Shown: in pieces, positions 1 to 9,502 of the stretch
How the letters are laid out: every line of letters begins with the position of its first letter
Position numbering within the stretch: the first letter of the stretch is position 1
Assembly: GCF_905397395.1 (NCBI RefSeq)
Contig: NZ_CAJPVH010000023.1
Location: 16,569-80,568, forward strand
Origin: Cupriavidus campinensis
Lineage (GTDB): Bacteria > Pseudomonadota > Gammaproteobacteria > Burkholderiales > Burkholderiaceae
DNA length: 64,000 nucleotides
Direction: 5' to 3'
Made by a program: the position numbers and the translations under genes
Notes under the pieces: model-generated
Database searches by the model: none
What the model was told of the DNA's origin: nothing
Seen by the model: only the letters and a program-made list of their open reading frames with translations

Positions 1-285
1 ATTGGCTGGTCAGCTCTGCTCGCCTTCTTTCTCACCGGCATGCTGCTCGATGTGCTGACCGTAGCCGGAATACTTCACCCCGACGAGTACAACGGACCGC
101 CAATCTGGCAGATCCAAGGGTTCCTCAACATTCGAGCGTATGCCGAGTCAAGCGGCGAGCAGATTTTCCTGCTCCTGTTCGCGCTGGCCGGGCTCTGGAT
201 AACGCAGCGCCGGCGCTGGCTCAACTGGGCATGGAGCATGCCTCTGTTGTCCAACCTTGTCCTGCATGCCTACATCTACCCTTGA
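1..285 (+). CDS. Partial small membrane protein (5' end outside window)
   Basis: The reading frame is open from base 1 and ends with TGA at 283-285, so the true start lies outside the window. An internal ATG at 40 would give an 81-residue product but need not be the start. The visible part has a hydrophobic stretch before it and a second one (FLLLFALAGLW) followed by a basic and aromatic segment (QRRRWLNWAW) and a hydrophobic tail. This looks like an integral membrane protein. The downstream gene repeats the same motif order, so the two are tandem paralogues. I recognise no family and propose no function. Confidence 0.55.
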   Translation: MGWSALLAFFLTGMLLDVLTVAGILHPDEYNGPPIWQIQGFLNIRAYAESSGEQIFLLLFALAGLWITQRRRWLNWAWSMPLLSNLVLHAYIYP

Positions 286-286
286 C

Positions 287-643
287 ATGCCTTGGTCGAA
301 CATCGAACGTGCATTGCGGATGGCGTGGACAGGGCTGCTGCTGTGCCACCTGCTCGCCCTTGCCATCCAGTTCCTCCTGGCTGCCGCCAATCTCAACGAA
401 GACGCCGGGATCGGCTATCCCACATACAGTCCAGTCTGGGAAGCCGAGCGCTTTCAAAGCCCGGAAGCGTATTTCTATCGGCGAGGCGTGACGGCTGGGT
501 ATTGGCTGTTTTCGATAGCCGGTCTCTGGATCCGGCAGCGCTCCCCATGGCTCAACTGGGCCTGGACACTACCCTGGCTGGGCGCAACCGCGATTGGCTG
601 GTTCACGGGGGACTGGCCGGTCTGGACGCCCATGGACTACTAA
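287..643 (+). CDS. Small membrane protein, paralogue of the preceding gene
   Basis: About 118 residues from the ATG at 287, one base after the stop of the previous gene, which suggests translational coupling; a TTG at 257 could give a longer form. It has an N-terminal hydrophobic helix (residues about 12-30), a polar middle part with aromatic residues, a second helix ending in SIAGLWIRQRSPWLNWAW and a Trp-rich hydrophobic C-terminus. The AGLWI-QR-WLNWAW motif is shared with the upstream protein, so this is a recent-looking tandem duplication of an uncharacterised membrane protein. No catalytic motif is visible. Its stop lies 30 bp from the convergent livF stop and I see no strong terminator between them. 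Confidence 0.55.
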   Translation: MPWSNIERALRMAWTGLLLCHLLALAIQFLLAAANLNEDAGIGYPTYSPVWEAERFQSPEAYFYRRGVTAGYWLFSIAGLWIRQRSPWLNWAWTLPWLGATAIGWFTGDWPVWTPMDY

Positions 644-673
644 TCAGGCAAGAAAACGCGCTGCAATTGCCCC

Positions 674-1387
674 TCAAACCTCCAGCCATTCCTTCCTCAC
701 CTGCCCGTTCGCCTTCAGCTCGGTCGGCGTGCCCTCGAAGACGATGTGGCCGTGGCCCATGACGTACACCCGCTGGGAGATGTCCAGCGCAATCGCCAGT
801 TTCTGCTCGATCAGCAGCACTGACACGCCGCGCTCCTTCAGCGTCTTCAGGAAGTCGCCGACCAGCGCCACGATCATGGGCGCCAGTCCTTCGGTGGGTT
901 CGTCGATCAGGATCAGGTCGGGGTCGCCCATCAGGGTGCGGCACAGGGTCAGCATCTGCTGCTCGCCGCCCGAGAGCACGCCGGCTGACGTGTTCTCGCG
1001 CTCCTTCAGCCTCGGGAACATTTGATACATATCGTTCACCGACCAGCGCGGCGACGACTGGCGCGGGTTGCGCTTCTCGCCCAGCAGCAGGTTCTGGCGC
1101 ACGGTCAGGCTTGGGAAGATGTCGCGGTTCTCCGGCACGTAGCCGATGCCCGCATGGGCGATCTCGAAGGTGCGGCGGCCAAGGATTTCCTCGTCGCGGA
1201 AGCGCACCGACCCCTCGGCCTTGACCATGCCGAGGATCGCCTTGGCCATGGTCGAGCGCCCCACCCCGTTGCGGCCGAGCAGCGCCACGATCTCGCCCTC
1301 GTCGATATGGGCATCCACGCCGTGCAGGATGTGGCTCTTGCCGTAGTAGGCGTGCAGCCCGGTAACGTCCAGCATGCGCTTGGCCAT
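674..1387 (-). CDS. livF: Branched-chain amino acid-type ABC importer ATPase LivF
   Basis: 237-residue ABC ATPase of the LivF family, one of two cytoplasmic ATP-hydrolysing subunits powering the importer encoded upstream. The P-loop at residues 38-46 reads GRNGVGRST: the usual Walker A lysine is Arg44 (codon CGC at 1256-1258). The ABC signature LSGGEQQ (about 138-144) and Walker B LILIDEPTEGL are present. Its ATG overlaps the livG stop by one base (TGATG), so it is the last gene of an operon running acyl-CoA ligase - receptor - livH - livM - livG - livF. Substrate cannot be read from this subunit; amino acids, amides or aromatic and other carboxylates are all carried by the family. Confidence 0.9.
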   Translation of the reverse strand: MAKRMLDVTGLHAYYGKSHILHGVDAHIDEGEIVALLGRNGVGRSTMAKAILGMVKAEGSVRFRDEEILGRRTFEIAHAGIGYVPENRDIFPSLTVRQNLLLGEKRNPRQSSPRWSVNDMYQMFPRLKERENTSAGVLSGGEQQMLTLCRTLMGDPDLILIDEPTEGLAPMIVALVGDFLKTLKERGVSVLLIEQKLAIALDISQRVYVMGHGHIVFEGTPTELKANGQVRKEWLEV

Positions 1388-2184
1388 CAGTGCGCTCCTT
1401 CCGGCACGGGTTCGTCGAGGCTCGTGCCCAGGTAGGCTTCCTTGACCTTGCGGTTGTTGCGGATGGCCTCGGGCGTGTCCGTGGCGATGACTTCGCCGTA
1501 GACCAGCACCGAGATCCGGTCCGCCAGGCCGAAGACCACGCTCATGTCGTGCTCCACCATCACCAGCGTCTTGCCGACCGTGACCTTGCGGATCAGCTCC
1601 ACCGCGTGGTCCGATTCCGACCGGCTCATGCCGGCGGTAGGCTCGTCCAGCAGGATCACCTCGGCGCCGCCCGCGATGGTGATGCCGATCTCCAGCGCGC
1701 GCTGCTCCGCATAGGTCAGCAGCCCGGCCTGCGAGTGGCGCCGATGCTGCATGCCGATCAGCTCCAGCACCTCCTCGGCCCGCTCACGCGCATCGCGCAA
1801 CTCGGACAGCCGGTGCCAGAACGAATACTTGTAGCCGAGCGACCACAGCACCGCGCAGCGCAGATTCTCGAACACCGACAGCCGGTGGAAGATATTGGTG
1901 ATCTGGAAGCTGCGCGACAGCCCCATCCGGTTGATCTCGAACGGACGCAGCCCGCTGATGGGCTGGCCATTGAGCCTGACCGTGCCCGAGCTGGGCGCGA
2001 ACCGCCCCGAGATCAGGTTGAAGGTGGTGGACTTGCCCGCCCCGTTCGGCCCGATCATCGCGTGGCGCTCGCCGCGTCCGATAGCCAGCGTCACGCCACG
2101 GATGATCTCGGTCTGGCCGAACTTCTTGCGCACGTCGATAAGTTCCAGCGCGGGCGTGCCCCCGCCTGCCATGGCCGCCGTCAT
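1387..2184 (-). CDS. livG: Branched-chain amino acid-type ABC importer ATPase LivG
   Basis: 265-residue ABC ATPase of the LivG family, partner of LivF on the cytoplasmic face. It shows Walker A GPNGAGKST with the normal lysine, Walker B VILLDEPTAGMS, the His switch VMVEHDMSVV, and the C-terminal tail typical of LivG (RKVKEAYLGT). I chose the ATG at 2184 because it overlaps the livM stop as ATGA; the frame is open further upstream to 2253 but only by overlapping livM. The LivG/LivF heterodimer drives the LivH/LivM channel. Confidence 0.92.
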   Translation of the reverse strand: MTAAMAGGGTPALELIDVRKKFGQTEIIRGVTLAIGRGERHAMIGPNGAGKSTTFNLISGRFAPSSGTVRLNGQPISGLRPFEINRMGLSRSFQITNIFHRLSVFENLRCAVLWSLGYKYSFWHRLSELRDARERAEEVLELIGMQHRRHSQAGLLTYAEQRALEIGITIAGGAEVILLDEPTAGMSRSESDHAVELIRKVTVGKTLVMVEHDMSVVFGLADRISVLVYGEVIATDTPEAIRNNRKVKEAYLGTSLDEPVPEGAH

Positions 2185-3494
2185 GCCTGACCTCCGAATT
2201 CCGCCTGGATCTTGTCGAGTTCGGCGCGCACACGGCCCGCCGCCCAGCGCCACGCCACGTAGCCCACGGCCCAGAGCGCCGCGGCGACGATCCAGGGTGC
2301 TACCGTGCCCGCGTCGAAGGCCACGCCGAACAGCCGCATCGCGGTGCCGTTGGCGCTATCCACCTGCACCTTGTAGACCAGTTCCACGGTCAGGATCAGT
2401 GCCGCCAGCAGCACCAGCCCGGCCAAGGCCGCCTGCCCGTAGCTGGGCAGCATCCGCCCGAGGCGCTTCTTCGCCAGCAGCGGCACCTGCATCAGCAGCA
2501 GGCTGGCGATGCCGCCCGGCACGAACATCACCATCATCACGAAGAACAGGCCGAGGTAGAGCAGCCAGGCCTTGGTCAGGTCCGACAGCGCCACCGCGAA
2601 CAGCACGAAGACCACGGCACCGATCACCGGGCCGAAGAACACCCCCGCGCCACCGATGAAGGCGGCCAGCAGCACGCCGCCCGAGCGCACCGCGCTGACG
2701 TTCTCGGCGGACACGATCTCGAAGTTGATGGCCGACAAGGCCCCGGCGATGCCCGCGAAAAATGCCGAAAGAATCACAACCAGGAATCGCACCCGCTGGG
2801 TGTTATAGCCAATGAATTCCACGCGCTCGGGGTTGTCGCGCACGGCGTTGGCGATGCGCCCGAGCGGGGTCTGGGTCCAGGCGTACATCGCCGCCATGGA
2901 GGCCAGGCACCAGAGGGCAATCAGGTAGTAGACCTGCCGGCCCGGGCCGAAGGTGATGCCCAGGAAGGGGTCGCCAACCACCCGGTTCGTGGAAATGCCG
3001 CCCTCGCCGCCGAAGAAGTCCGGGAACATCAGCGAGCTGGCGAACACCATCTCGCCGATGCCCATGGTGATCATGGCGAAGGTCGTGCCGGATTTCTTGG
3101 TCGTTACGTAGCCGAACAGCACGCCGAAGAACGCGCCGGCCAGCCCGCCCACCAGCGGCAGCATCGACACCGGCAGCCAGACCTTGCCGGCGCCGATCAT
3201 GTTCAGCACGTGCACGGCGATGAACGCCCCGAGGCCCGCATAGACCGCATGGCCGAAGGACAGCATGCCGGTCTGCCCGAGCAGCATGTTGTACGACAAC
3301 GCGAAGATGATCATGATGCCCATCTGGGACATCAGCGTCACGGCGAAGCCGCCCGTGAAGATCATCGGCATCACCAGCATCAGCAGCGCGGTGGCGCCCC
3401 AGATAATCCAGCGGGCCAGGTTGAGCGGGCGGTAGCGCATGGTGCGGCCGGTCACTACCGCGTTGGGAGTCTGTTGCATGGTCGTGGTCTCCAT
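2181..3494 (-). CDS. livM: Branched-chain amino acid-type ABC importer permease LivM
   Basis: 437-residue inner-membrane permease of the LivM/BraE family. After a short polar N-terminus it shows about ten hydrophobic segments, with the family motif LLGQTGMLSFGHAVYAGLGA near residues 70-95 and the coupling-helix region NPERVEFIGYNTQRVRF that contacts the ATPases. The C-terminus carries one extra hydrophobic segment and a charged tail (about residues 345-437), making it longer than the usual 320-360 residues. It is followed by livG with a 4-bp overlap and preceded by livH with a 3-bp gap, so the genes are co-translated. Confidence 0.92.
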   Translation of the reverse strand: METTTMQQTPNAVVTGRTMRYRPLNLARWIIWGATALLMLVMPMIFTGGFAVTLMSQMGIMIIFALSYNMLLGQTGMLSFGHAVYAGLGAFIAVHVLNMIGAGKVWLPVSMLPLVGGLAGAFFGVLFGYVTTKKSGTTFAMITMGIGEMVFASSLMFPDFFGGEGGISTNRVVGDPFLGITFGPGRQVYYLIALWCLASMAAMYAWTQTPLGRIANAVRDNPERVEFIGYNTQRVRFLVVILSAFFAGIAGALSAINFEIVSAENVSAVRSGGVLLAAFIGGAGVFFGPVIGAVVFVLFAVALSDLTKAWLLYLGLFFVMMVMFVPGGIASLLLMQVPLLAKKRLGRMLPSYGQAALAGLVLLAALILTVELVYKVQVDSANGTAMRLFGVAFDAGTVAPWIVAAALWAVGYVAWRWAAGRVRAELDKIQAEFGGQA

Positions 3495-3497
3495 CGC

Positions 3498-4445
3498 TCA
3501 GCTCTCCCGGGTGCCCATGAGCCCGCGTGGGCGGAAAATCAGCATCACCACCAGCAGCAGGTACGGCAGCACCGGCGCCACCTGGGCCACCGTGAGCTTC
3601 CAGACCGAACTCAGTGGCGTGGCGTCGCTGACGTTGAGCCCCAGCGCGCCGAACAGGCCGGCCAGCGAGGCGTCGATCGTCACCGCGAAGGTTTGCAGCA
3701 CGCCAATCAGGATCGAGGCGATGAACGCCCCCACCAGCGACCCCATGCCCCCCACCACGGCCACCACGAAGACGATGGAGCCTACCGCCGCCGCCATCGA
3801 CGGCTCGGTCACGAAGGCATTGCCGCCGATCACCCCTGCCAGCCCCGCCAGCGCGGCGCCGCCGCCGAAGACCATCATGAACACGCGCGGCACGTTGTGG
3901 CCGAGGGCCTCGACCATCTCCGGGTGCGTCAGTGCGGCCTGGATCACCAGCCCGATGCGGGTGCGGGTCAGCACGAGGTAGATCGCCACCAGCATGCCCA
4001 GCGACACCAGCATCATGAACGCCCGGTAGGTGGGGAAGGACGAGGTGAACACGGTGAACAGCGGCCCGTCCAGCTCCGGCGGTACCCGGTACGGCACGGC
4101 GGCCAGCCCCCAGACCAGCTTCACGCCCTCCTCGATCAGGTAGGCCAGGCCGAAGGTGAATAGCAATTCGGCCACGTGACCGAACTTGTGCACGGTGCGC
4201 AGCCCGAAGCGCTCGACCAGCGCGCCGGCCCCGGCCACCAGCAGCGGGGCCAGGATCAGCGCCGGCCAGAAGCCGATCTTGCTGGCGATGGTGTAGGCAA
4301 AGTAGGCGCCCAGCATATAGAAGCTGGCATGCGCGAAATTGAGCACGCCCATCATGCTGAAGATGAGCGTGAGCCCCGATGACAGCATGAACAGCAGCAG
4401 CCCATAGCTGATGCCGTTCAATAGCGAAATGACGAAAAATTCCAC
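3498..4445 (-). CDS. livH: Branched-chain amino acid-type ABC importer permease LivH
   Basis: 315-residue permease of the LivH/BraD family with about eight hydrophobic segments. Family hallmarks are the N-terminal NGISYGLLLFMLSSGLTLIF followed by GVLNFAHASFYMLGAY, and VVGGMGSLVGAFIAS in the C-terminal half. It pairs with LivM to form the transmembrane pore. It is 117 bp downstream of the receptor gene, a gap holding a strong hairpin that probably lowers permease expression relative to receptor. Confidence 0.92.
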   Translation of the reverse strand: MEFFVISLLNGISYGLLLFMLSSGLTLIFSMMGVLNFAHASFYMLGAYFAYTIASKIGFWPALILAPLLVAGAGALVERFGLRTVHKFGHVAELLFTFGLAYLIEEGVKLVWGLAAVPYRVPPELDGPLFTVFTSSFPTYRAFMMLVSLGMLVAIYLVLTRTRIGLVIQAALTHPEMVEALGHNVPRVFMMVFGGGAALAGLAGVIGGNAFVTEPSMAAAVGSIVFVVAVVGGMGSLVGAFIASILIGVLQTFAVTIDASLAGLFGALGLNVSDATPLSSVWKLTVAQVAPVLPYLLLVVMLIFRPRGLMGTRES

Positions 4446-4500
4446 GGCGGGTCCTTCGGTGGGACGTGTGGCGCCCAGCGCAAAAGCGTGATTGTCCGCC

Positions 4501-4537
4501 GATCCGGGGCAGACGGAAACCCGTCCCGCCCCGGATC
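4501..4537 (-). promoter_or_regulatory. Intercistronic hairpin between receptor gene and livH
   Basis: GATCCGGGGC at 4501-4510 pairs perfectly with GCCCCGGATC at 4528-4537, and inside it GACGG pairs with CCGTC around an AAAC loop, giving an almost continuous 15-bp stem. No U-tract follows on the minus strand, so it looks like an mRNA-stabilising or attenuating element, not a full terminator. Such hairpins commonly let an abundant periplasmic receptor be made in excess over the permease. Confidence 0.6.
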
Positions 4538-4562
4538 GCTCAGATGCCGGTGGCGCGCCGGA

Positions 4563-5813
4563 TCAGCCCGGGCGCTTCATCTGGCAGGAGGTGGGCTGGG
4601 CGGCGACAAACTGGTCGAGCTGCGCATCCGTCTTCCAGCCATAGCCGGTGTTCTCGGCGTCGTACTTCACTTCCTTGCCGTCCACCTTGGTCCACGTGGC
4701 CACCACGAGCGACTGTTGCGCCTGGTGGTCGGTGTTACGCATCTCGACGGTGCCGTTCATGCTTTCCACCTTGAGGCCCTCGAGCGCCTGGGCCACCTTC
4801 ACCGGATCGGTGGAGTTGGCCTTCTTCATCGCCTGGCTCAGCATGGCGATGCCCGTGTACGACGCCATCACGTAGAAATCGTCGTTGTACTTCTTTTTGA
4901 AGCCCTCGATGATGTCCGAGCCCTTGAACCCCTTGTTGTTCGGGTTGTAGTAGCCCACGTACTTGACGCGCTCGGCGCCGGCAGCGCCCATCGCCGTTGC
5001 CACGCCCGTGGTGCCGGCGTAGTAGGTGTAGTAGTTCGTGGTCAGCCCGGCGTCCTTGCCGGCCTTGATCAGCAGGGCCAGGTCGCTGCCCCAGTTGCCG
5101 GTGATGACCGTATCGGCGCCCGAAGCCTTGATCTTGGCCGCATACGGCGCGAAGTCCTTGACCTGCGCCAGCGGGTGCAGGTCCTCGCCCACGATCTGGA
5201 TGTCCGGACGCTTGCGCTTCAGGTAGTCCTTGGCGGCGCGCGCCACCTGGTGCCCGAACGAGTAGTTCTGGTTGATCAGGTAGACCTTCTTGACGTTCTG
5301 ATCCTTGGCCAGGAACGTGGTCAGGGCCTCCATCTTCATGTCGGAGTTGGCGTCCAGCCGGAAGTGCCAGTAATTGCACTTGCTGTTGGTCATGTCCGGG
5401 TCCACCGCCGCGTAGTTCAGGTAGACGATTTCCTTGCCCGGATTGCGTTCGTTGTGCTTGGCCACCGCGTCTTCGAGCGCCAGCCCCACCGAGGAGCCGT
5501 TGCCCTGCACGATATAGCGGATGTTCTGGTCCACGGCCTGCTTGAGGATGGTCAGGCTTTCCTGCGGCGACAGCTTGTTGTCAAACCCCACCACCTCGAA
5601 CTTGTGCGCGCCGGCCCAGTTCTTCTGGTTGGCCACCTCCGCCACGTACTGCCAGCTCTTGAGCTGGTTCTGCCCCACCGGGGCCATCAGCCCAGACAGC
5701 GGATCGATGAAGGCAATCTTCACCGTATCCGCCGCCGCCATGCCCGAAACCAGCGTGGAACCCAGTGCCGCAAATACCGCCACACCAGCCACCAGCGGAC
5801 GCATCTTCGTCAT
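4563..5813 (-). CDS. Periplasmic substrate-binding protein of Liv-type ABC importer
   Basis: 416-residue receptor of the Peripla_BP_6 (LivJ/LivK-like) family with an N-terminal signal peptide ending near MAAADTVK. The mature protein begins with KIAFIDPLSGLMAPVGQNQL, the typical first strand and ligand loop, and contains NYAAVDPDMTNSKCNYWHFR and the domain-two sequence GNWGSDLALLIKAG. The start at 5813 is preceded by AAGGAG six bases upstream; a GTG at 5828 is the alternative. It delivers ligand to LivHM. Ligand is not readable, but the acyl-CoA ligase directly upstream suggests an organic acid over a free amino acid. Confidence 0.88.
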   Translation of the reverse strand: MTKMRPLVAGVAVFAALGSTLVSGMAAADTVKIAFIDPLSGLMAPVGQNQLKSWQYVAEVANQKNWAGAHKFEVVGFDNKLSPQESLTILKQAVDQNIRYIVQGNGSSVGLALEDAVAKHNERNPGKEIVYLNYAAVDPDMTNSKCNYWHFRLDANSDMKMEALTTFLAKDQNVKKVYLINQNYSFGHQVARAAKDYLKRKRPDIQIVGEDLHPLAQVKDFAPYAAKIKASGADTVITGNWGSDLALLIKAGKDAGLTTNYYTYYAGTTGVATAMGAAGAERVKYVGYYNPNNKGFKGSDIIEGFKKKYNDDFYVMASYTGIAMLSQAMKKANSTDPVKVAQALEGLKVESMNGTVEMRNTDHQAQQSLVVATWTKVDGKEVKYDAENTGYGWKTDAQLDQFVAAQPTSCQMKRPG

Positions 5814-5936
5814 ACCTGTCTCCTTCACTCTCGTTATCGAATGGCGATTGGAACCGCCGCGGGCGGGGTTGCCGCCTGCCTGTTGCTGCCTGTTATGGAT
5901 CGGAATTGCACCCGGCCCCGGTCTACGCCGGCTGGC

Positions 5937-7562
5937 TCAGGCGGTTGGCAGCTTGTAATCCTTGAACTGGTCGCGCAGCTTGAGCTTCTGCATCTTGCCG
6001 GTGGCCGTCAGCGGAATCTCGGTGACGAATGCCACGTCGTCCGGAATCCACCACTTGGCCACCTTGCCCTCGAAGAAGGCCAGCAGTTCCTCGCGCGTGA
6101 CGTCCATGCCGGGCCGCCTGACCACCACCAGCAGCGGGCGCTCGTCCCATTTGGGGTGAAAGGCGGAGATGCACGCGGCCATATGCACCGCCGGGTGGGC
6201 GGCGGCCACGTTCTCGATGTCGATGGACGAAATCCACTCGCCGCCGGACTTGATCACGTCCTTGCTGCGGTCCGTGATCTGCATATAGCCTTCCTCGTCG
6301 ATGGTCGCCACGTCCCCGGTGGGGAACCAGCCATCGACCAGCGGCGTGTTGTCGTTGCGGAAGTAGGTGGAAATCACCCACGGACCGCGCACATACAGGT
6401 CGCCGAAGGCCTTGCCGTCCCACGGCAGCTCGGCGCCTTCGCCATCGACGATCTTCATGTCGACGCCATAGATCACCCGGCCCTGCTTCTCCAGGATCTT
6501 GTGGCGCGCGTCCTCGGGGAGGTCTTCGTGGCGGGCCAGCAGCTTGCACGAGGTGCCCAGCGGCGACATCTCGGTCATGCCCCAGGCGTGGATCACCTCC
6601 ACGTCCAGCGCCTCCAGCGCGCGGATCATGGCCGGCGGCGCCGCCGAACCGCCGATCACGGTGCGGCGGAAAGTCGAGAATTTCAGATTATTCGCATTGA
6701 CATGCTGGAGCAAACCCAGCCAGACCGTCGGCACGCCAGCGGAAAAGGTCACCTTTTCCTGCTCGAACAGTTCGTAGAGCGAGGCGCCGTCCAGCTTGGC
6801 CCCCGGCAGCACCAGCTTGGCGCCGACCAGCGGCACCGAGTACGGCAGACCCCAGGCGTTGACGTGGAACATCGGCACGACCGGCAGGATCACGTCCCGC
6901 GCGGAGCAGCCGAGTGCGTCGGGCAGCGCCGATGCGTACGAGTGCAGCACCGTGGACCGGTGCGAGTACAGCGCGCCCTTCGGATTGCCGGTGGTACCCG
7001 AGGTGTAGCAAAGGCTGGAGGCCAGGTTTTCGTCGAATTCCGGCCAGGCGTAGTCGCCATCCTGCGCGTCGATCAGGTCCTCGTAGCAGAGCAGCGGCAC
7101 CTTGGCGTCGGCCGGCATGTGGGCGCGGTCGGTCATCATCACCCAGCCCTTTACGTTCGGGCAATGCGGGGCCACGCCTTCCACCAGCGGCAGGAAGGTG
7201 GCGTCGAAGAACACGTAGCGGTCTTCGGCGTGATTGACGATATAGGCGATCTGTTCCGGGAACAGCCGGGGATTGATGGTGTGGCAGACGGCGCCCATGC
7301 CGGAGACGCCGTAGTAGATCTCCAGGTGGCGATAGCCGTTCCACGCCAGCGTGCCGACTCGTTCACCCTGCTGCACGCCCAGCGCGCCGAGCGCCTGGGC
7401 CACCTTGCGGGCCCGCAGCTCGCAGTCGCGGTAGGTGTAGCGGTGGAGGTCGCCCTCGGTCCGCCGCGAGACGATTTCTGTGCTGGCGTAATACCGCGCA
7501 GCGTGCTTGATGATGGAGGAAATGAGCAGCGGCGCGCTCATCATTTGACCCATCAATGCCAT
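5937..7562 (-). CDS. AMP-forming fatty-acid/carboxylate-CoA ligase
   Basis: 541-residue ANL-superfamily ligase that adenylates a carboxylate and transfers it to CoA. Motifs are in order: P-loop [17 protein letters not shown] (residues about 185-200), PMFHVNAWG (A4), [10 protein letters not shown] (A5), [19 protein letters not shown] (A7), [15 protein letters not shown] (A8) and the catalytic lysine segment [12 protein letters not shown] (A10). The overall pattern is that of AlkK-type medium/long-chain acyl-CoA synthetases. I chose the ATG at 7562 ([13 protein letters not shown]) with GGAGA upstream. It is 123 bp upstream of the receptor gene on the same strand and could activate the acid imported by the Liv-type system. 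Confidence 0.88.
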   Translation of the reverse strand: MALMGQMMSAPLLISSIIKHAARYYASTEIVSRRTEGDLHRYTYRDCELRARKVAQALGALGVQQGERVGTLAWNGYRHLEIYYGVSGMGAVCHTINPRLFPEQIAYIVNHAEDRYVFFDATFLPLVEGVAPHCPNVKGWVMMTDRAHMPADAKVPLLCYEDLIDAQDGDYAWPEFDENLASSLCYTSGTTGNPKGALYSHRSTVLHSYASALPDALGCSARDVILPVVPMFHVNAWGLPYSVPLVGAKLVLPGAKLDGASLYELFEQEKVTFSAGVPTVWLGLLQHVNANNLKFSTFRRTVIGGSAAPPAMIRALEALDVEVIHAWGMTEMSPLGTSCKLLARHEDLPEDARHKILEKQGRVIYGVDMKIVDGEGAELPWDGKAFGDLYVRGPWVISTYFRNDNTPLVDGWFPTGDVATIDEEGYMQITDRSKDVIKSGGEWISSIDIENVAAAHPAVHMAACISAFHPKWDERPLLVVVRRPGMDVTREELLAFFEGKVAKWWIPDDVAFVTEIPLTATGKMQKLKLRDQFKDYKLPTA

Positions 7563-7856
7563 GGAATGTCTCCAGTCTTGTCGTGGTCGGCCTGAGAAAA
7601 ACGAACAACCGTGCTTATTTTTGGCGGAATGTTCCCGTGCTCCTCGCCGCATGCGCGTCCACGTCATGCACGAGATTGATGTCCGCTATCGATAAGGCAT
7701 GGCGCCCCGGTGGACACCCCCTCGGCCGACAGGGGAAAACCGGTGCAAGTACAATACTGCGTGCCCTGATGCGTCTCAATATGTCGTTTTCCCCTAGCCT
7801 GCAAGCGCACTTCGGCACCCCCAATCCACCCCCGCAGACCGCAAAGCAGGACGTCG

Positions 7857-9401
7857 ATGCCCCCTGAGTCCCCCGTACCGTTCCGCACCGCGCCCGGCTT
7901 TGCCGCGCTGGGCGAGCGCTTCTTCACGCGCCTGCAGCCCACGCCGCTGCCCTCGCCCTACCTGGTCAGCGTGGCGCCGGCTGCCGCCGCGCTGCTGGGC
8001 TGGAGCCCGCAGACGATCGGCGCCGAAGCCAGCCAGCCGGATTTCCTCGACACCTTTATCGGCAACCGCGTGCCCGACTGGGCCGACCCGCTGGCCACGG
8101 TCTACTCGGGCCACCAGTTCGGCGTCTGGGCCGGGCAGCTGGGCGATGGCCGCGCCATCCGCCTGGCCGAGGCCGAGCGCGACGACGGCCCGTGGGAAAT
8201 CCAGCTGAAAGGGGGCGGCCTGACGCCCTACTCGCGCATGGCCGATGGCCGCGCGGTGCTGCGCTCATCGATCCGCGAATACCTGTGCTCCGAGGCCATG
8301 TACGCGCTGGGCGTGCCGACGACGCGGGCGCTGGCCATCGTCGGCTCGGACGCCCCGGTGCGCCGCGAGACCATCGAGACCGCCGCCGTGGTCACGCGCC
8401 TGGCGCCGAGCTTTATCCGCTTCGGCCATTTCGAGCACTTTGCCGCGCGCGAGGACCATGCCGCGCTGCGCGAGCTGGCCGATTTCGTCATCGACCGCTT
8501 CTACCCCGCCTGCCGCGATGCCGGCGGCAACCCCTACCAGGCGCTGCTGCGCGAGGTCTCGCTACGCACCGCGGACATGGTGGCGCACTGGCAGGCCGTC
8601 GGGTTCTGCCATGGGGTGATGAACACCGACAATATGTCGATCCTGGGGCTGACCATCGACTACGGCCCGTTCGGCTTCCTGGACGCCTTCGACGCCAACC
8701 ATATCTGCAACCATTCCGACCAGCAGGGCCGCTACGCCTATAGCCAGCAGCCTCAGGTGGCATTCTGGAACCTGCATTGCCTGGCGCAGGCGCTGCTCCC
8801 GCTCTGGCGCGACACCGATGCGGCCGACGCAGCCGATCCCGAGGCCGCCAAGGAAGCTGCGGTGGCCGCCGCGCGTGAGGCACTCGACCCGTTCCGCGAC
8901 CGCTACGCCGCCGCCTTCTTCCGCCACTATCGCGCCAAGCTGGGCCTGCGCCCGCTGGGCGGGCAGGAAAACGAGGACGAGGCGCTGCTGACCAACCTGT
9001 TCCGGGTACTGCACGCCAACCGCGTGGACTACACCTTGTTCTGGCGCAACCTCGCCCGCATCTCGGGGAAGGATGCGAGTGCGGATGCCCCGGTGCGCGA
9101 CCTGTTCCTGGACCGCGCCGCCTGGGACGCCTGGGCCGCCGAATACCGCGCCCGGCTGCAGGCCGAGCAGTCCGACGACGCCACGCGCGCCGCCGGCATG
9201 CTCGCCGTGAACCCGAAGTACATCCTGCGCAATCACCTCGCAGAAACCGCGATCCGCGCCGCGCGCGACAAGGACTTCTCCGAGGTGGACCGCCTGCTGG
9301 CCGTGCTGTCCCGGCCATTCGACGAGCAGCCCGAGGCGGAAGCCTATGCCGCCCTGCCGCCGGACTGGGCGTCCGGGCTCGAGGTCAGTTGCTCATCGTG
9401 A
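7857..9401 (+). CDS. selO: Protein adenylyltransferase SelO (YdiU/UPF0061)
   Basis: 514-residue pseudokinase-fold AMP transferase of the SelO family, which moves AMP from ATP to Ser/Thr/Tyr of target proteins and is linked to redox stress. Visible family blocks: [30 protein letters not shown] with the ATP-binding lysine, [34 protein letters not shown] (catalytic loop) and [11 protein letters not shown] (metal-binding). The C-terminus ends CSS, where eukaryotic SelO has selenocysteine. It is divergent from the acyl-CoA ligase across 294 bp and lies 101 bp upstream of msrB, another redox gene. Confidence 0.93.
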   Translation: MPPESPVPFRTAPGFAALGERFFTRLQPTPLPSPYLVSVAPAAAALLGWSPQTIGAEASQPDFLDTFIGNRVPDWADPLATVYSGHQFGVWAGQLGDGRAIRLAEAERDDGPWEIQLKGGGLTPYSRMADGRAVLRSSIREYLCSEAMYALGVPTTRALAIVGSDAPVRRETIETAAVVTRLAPSFIRFGHFEHFAAREDHAALRELADFVIDRFYPACRDAGGNPYQALLREVSLRTADMVAHWQAVGFCHGVMNTDNMSILGLTIDYGPFGFLDAFDANHICNHSDQQGRYAYSQQPQVAFWNLHCLAQALLPLWRDTDAADAADPEAAKEAAVAAAREALDPFRDRYAAAFFRHYRAKLGLRPLGGQENEDEALLTNLFRVLHANRVDYTLFWRNLARISGKDASADAPVRDLFLDRAAWDAWAAEYRARLQAEQSDDATRAAGMLAVNPKYILRNHLAETAIRAARDKDFSEVDRLLAVLSRPFDEQPEAEAYAALPPDWASGLEVSCSS

Positions 9402-9502
9402 CATCGAAGAATCGTGAATTTCTGAATCTGTAAGGATTGCGGCGCGAGTCCGACCAAGCAAGACCGGGGCCCCGCGCCACCGCCCAACGAGAAGGACGCA
9501 AG

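Noticed and set aside
4488..7595. Plus-strand open frame of about 1035 codons
   Set aside because: Antisense to the receptor and acyl-CoA ligase genes, spans both and their gap, and has no recognisable domain.
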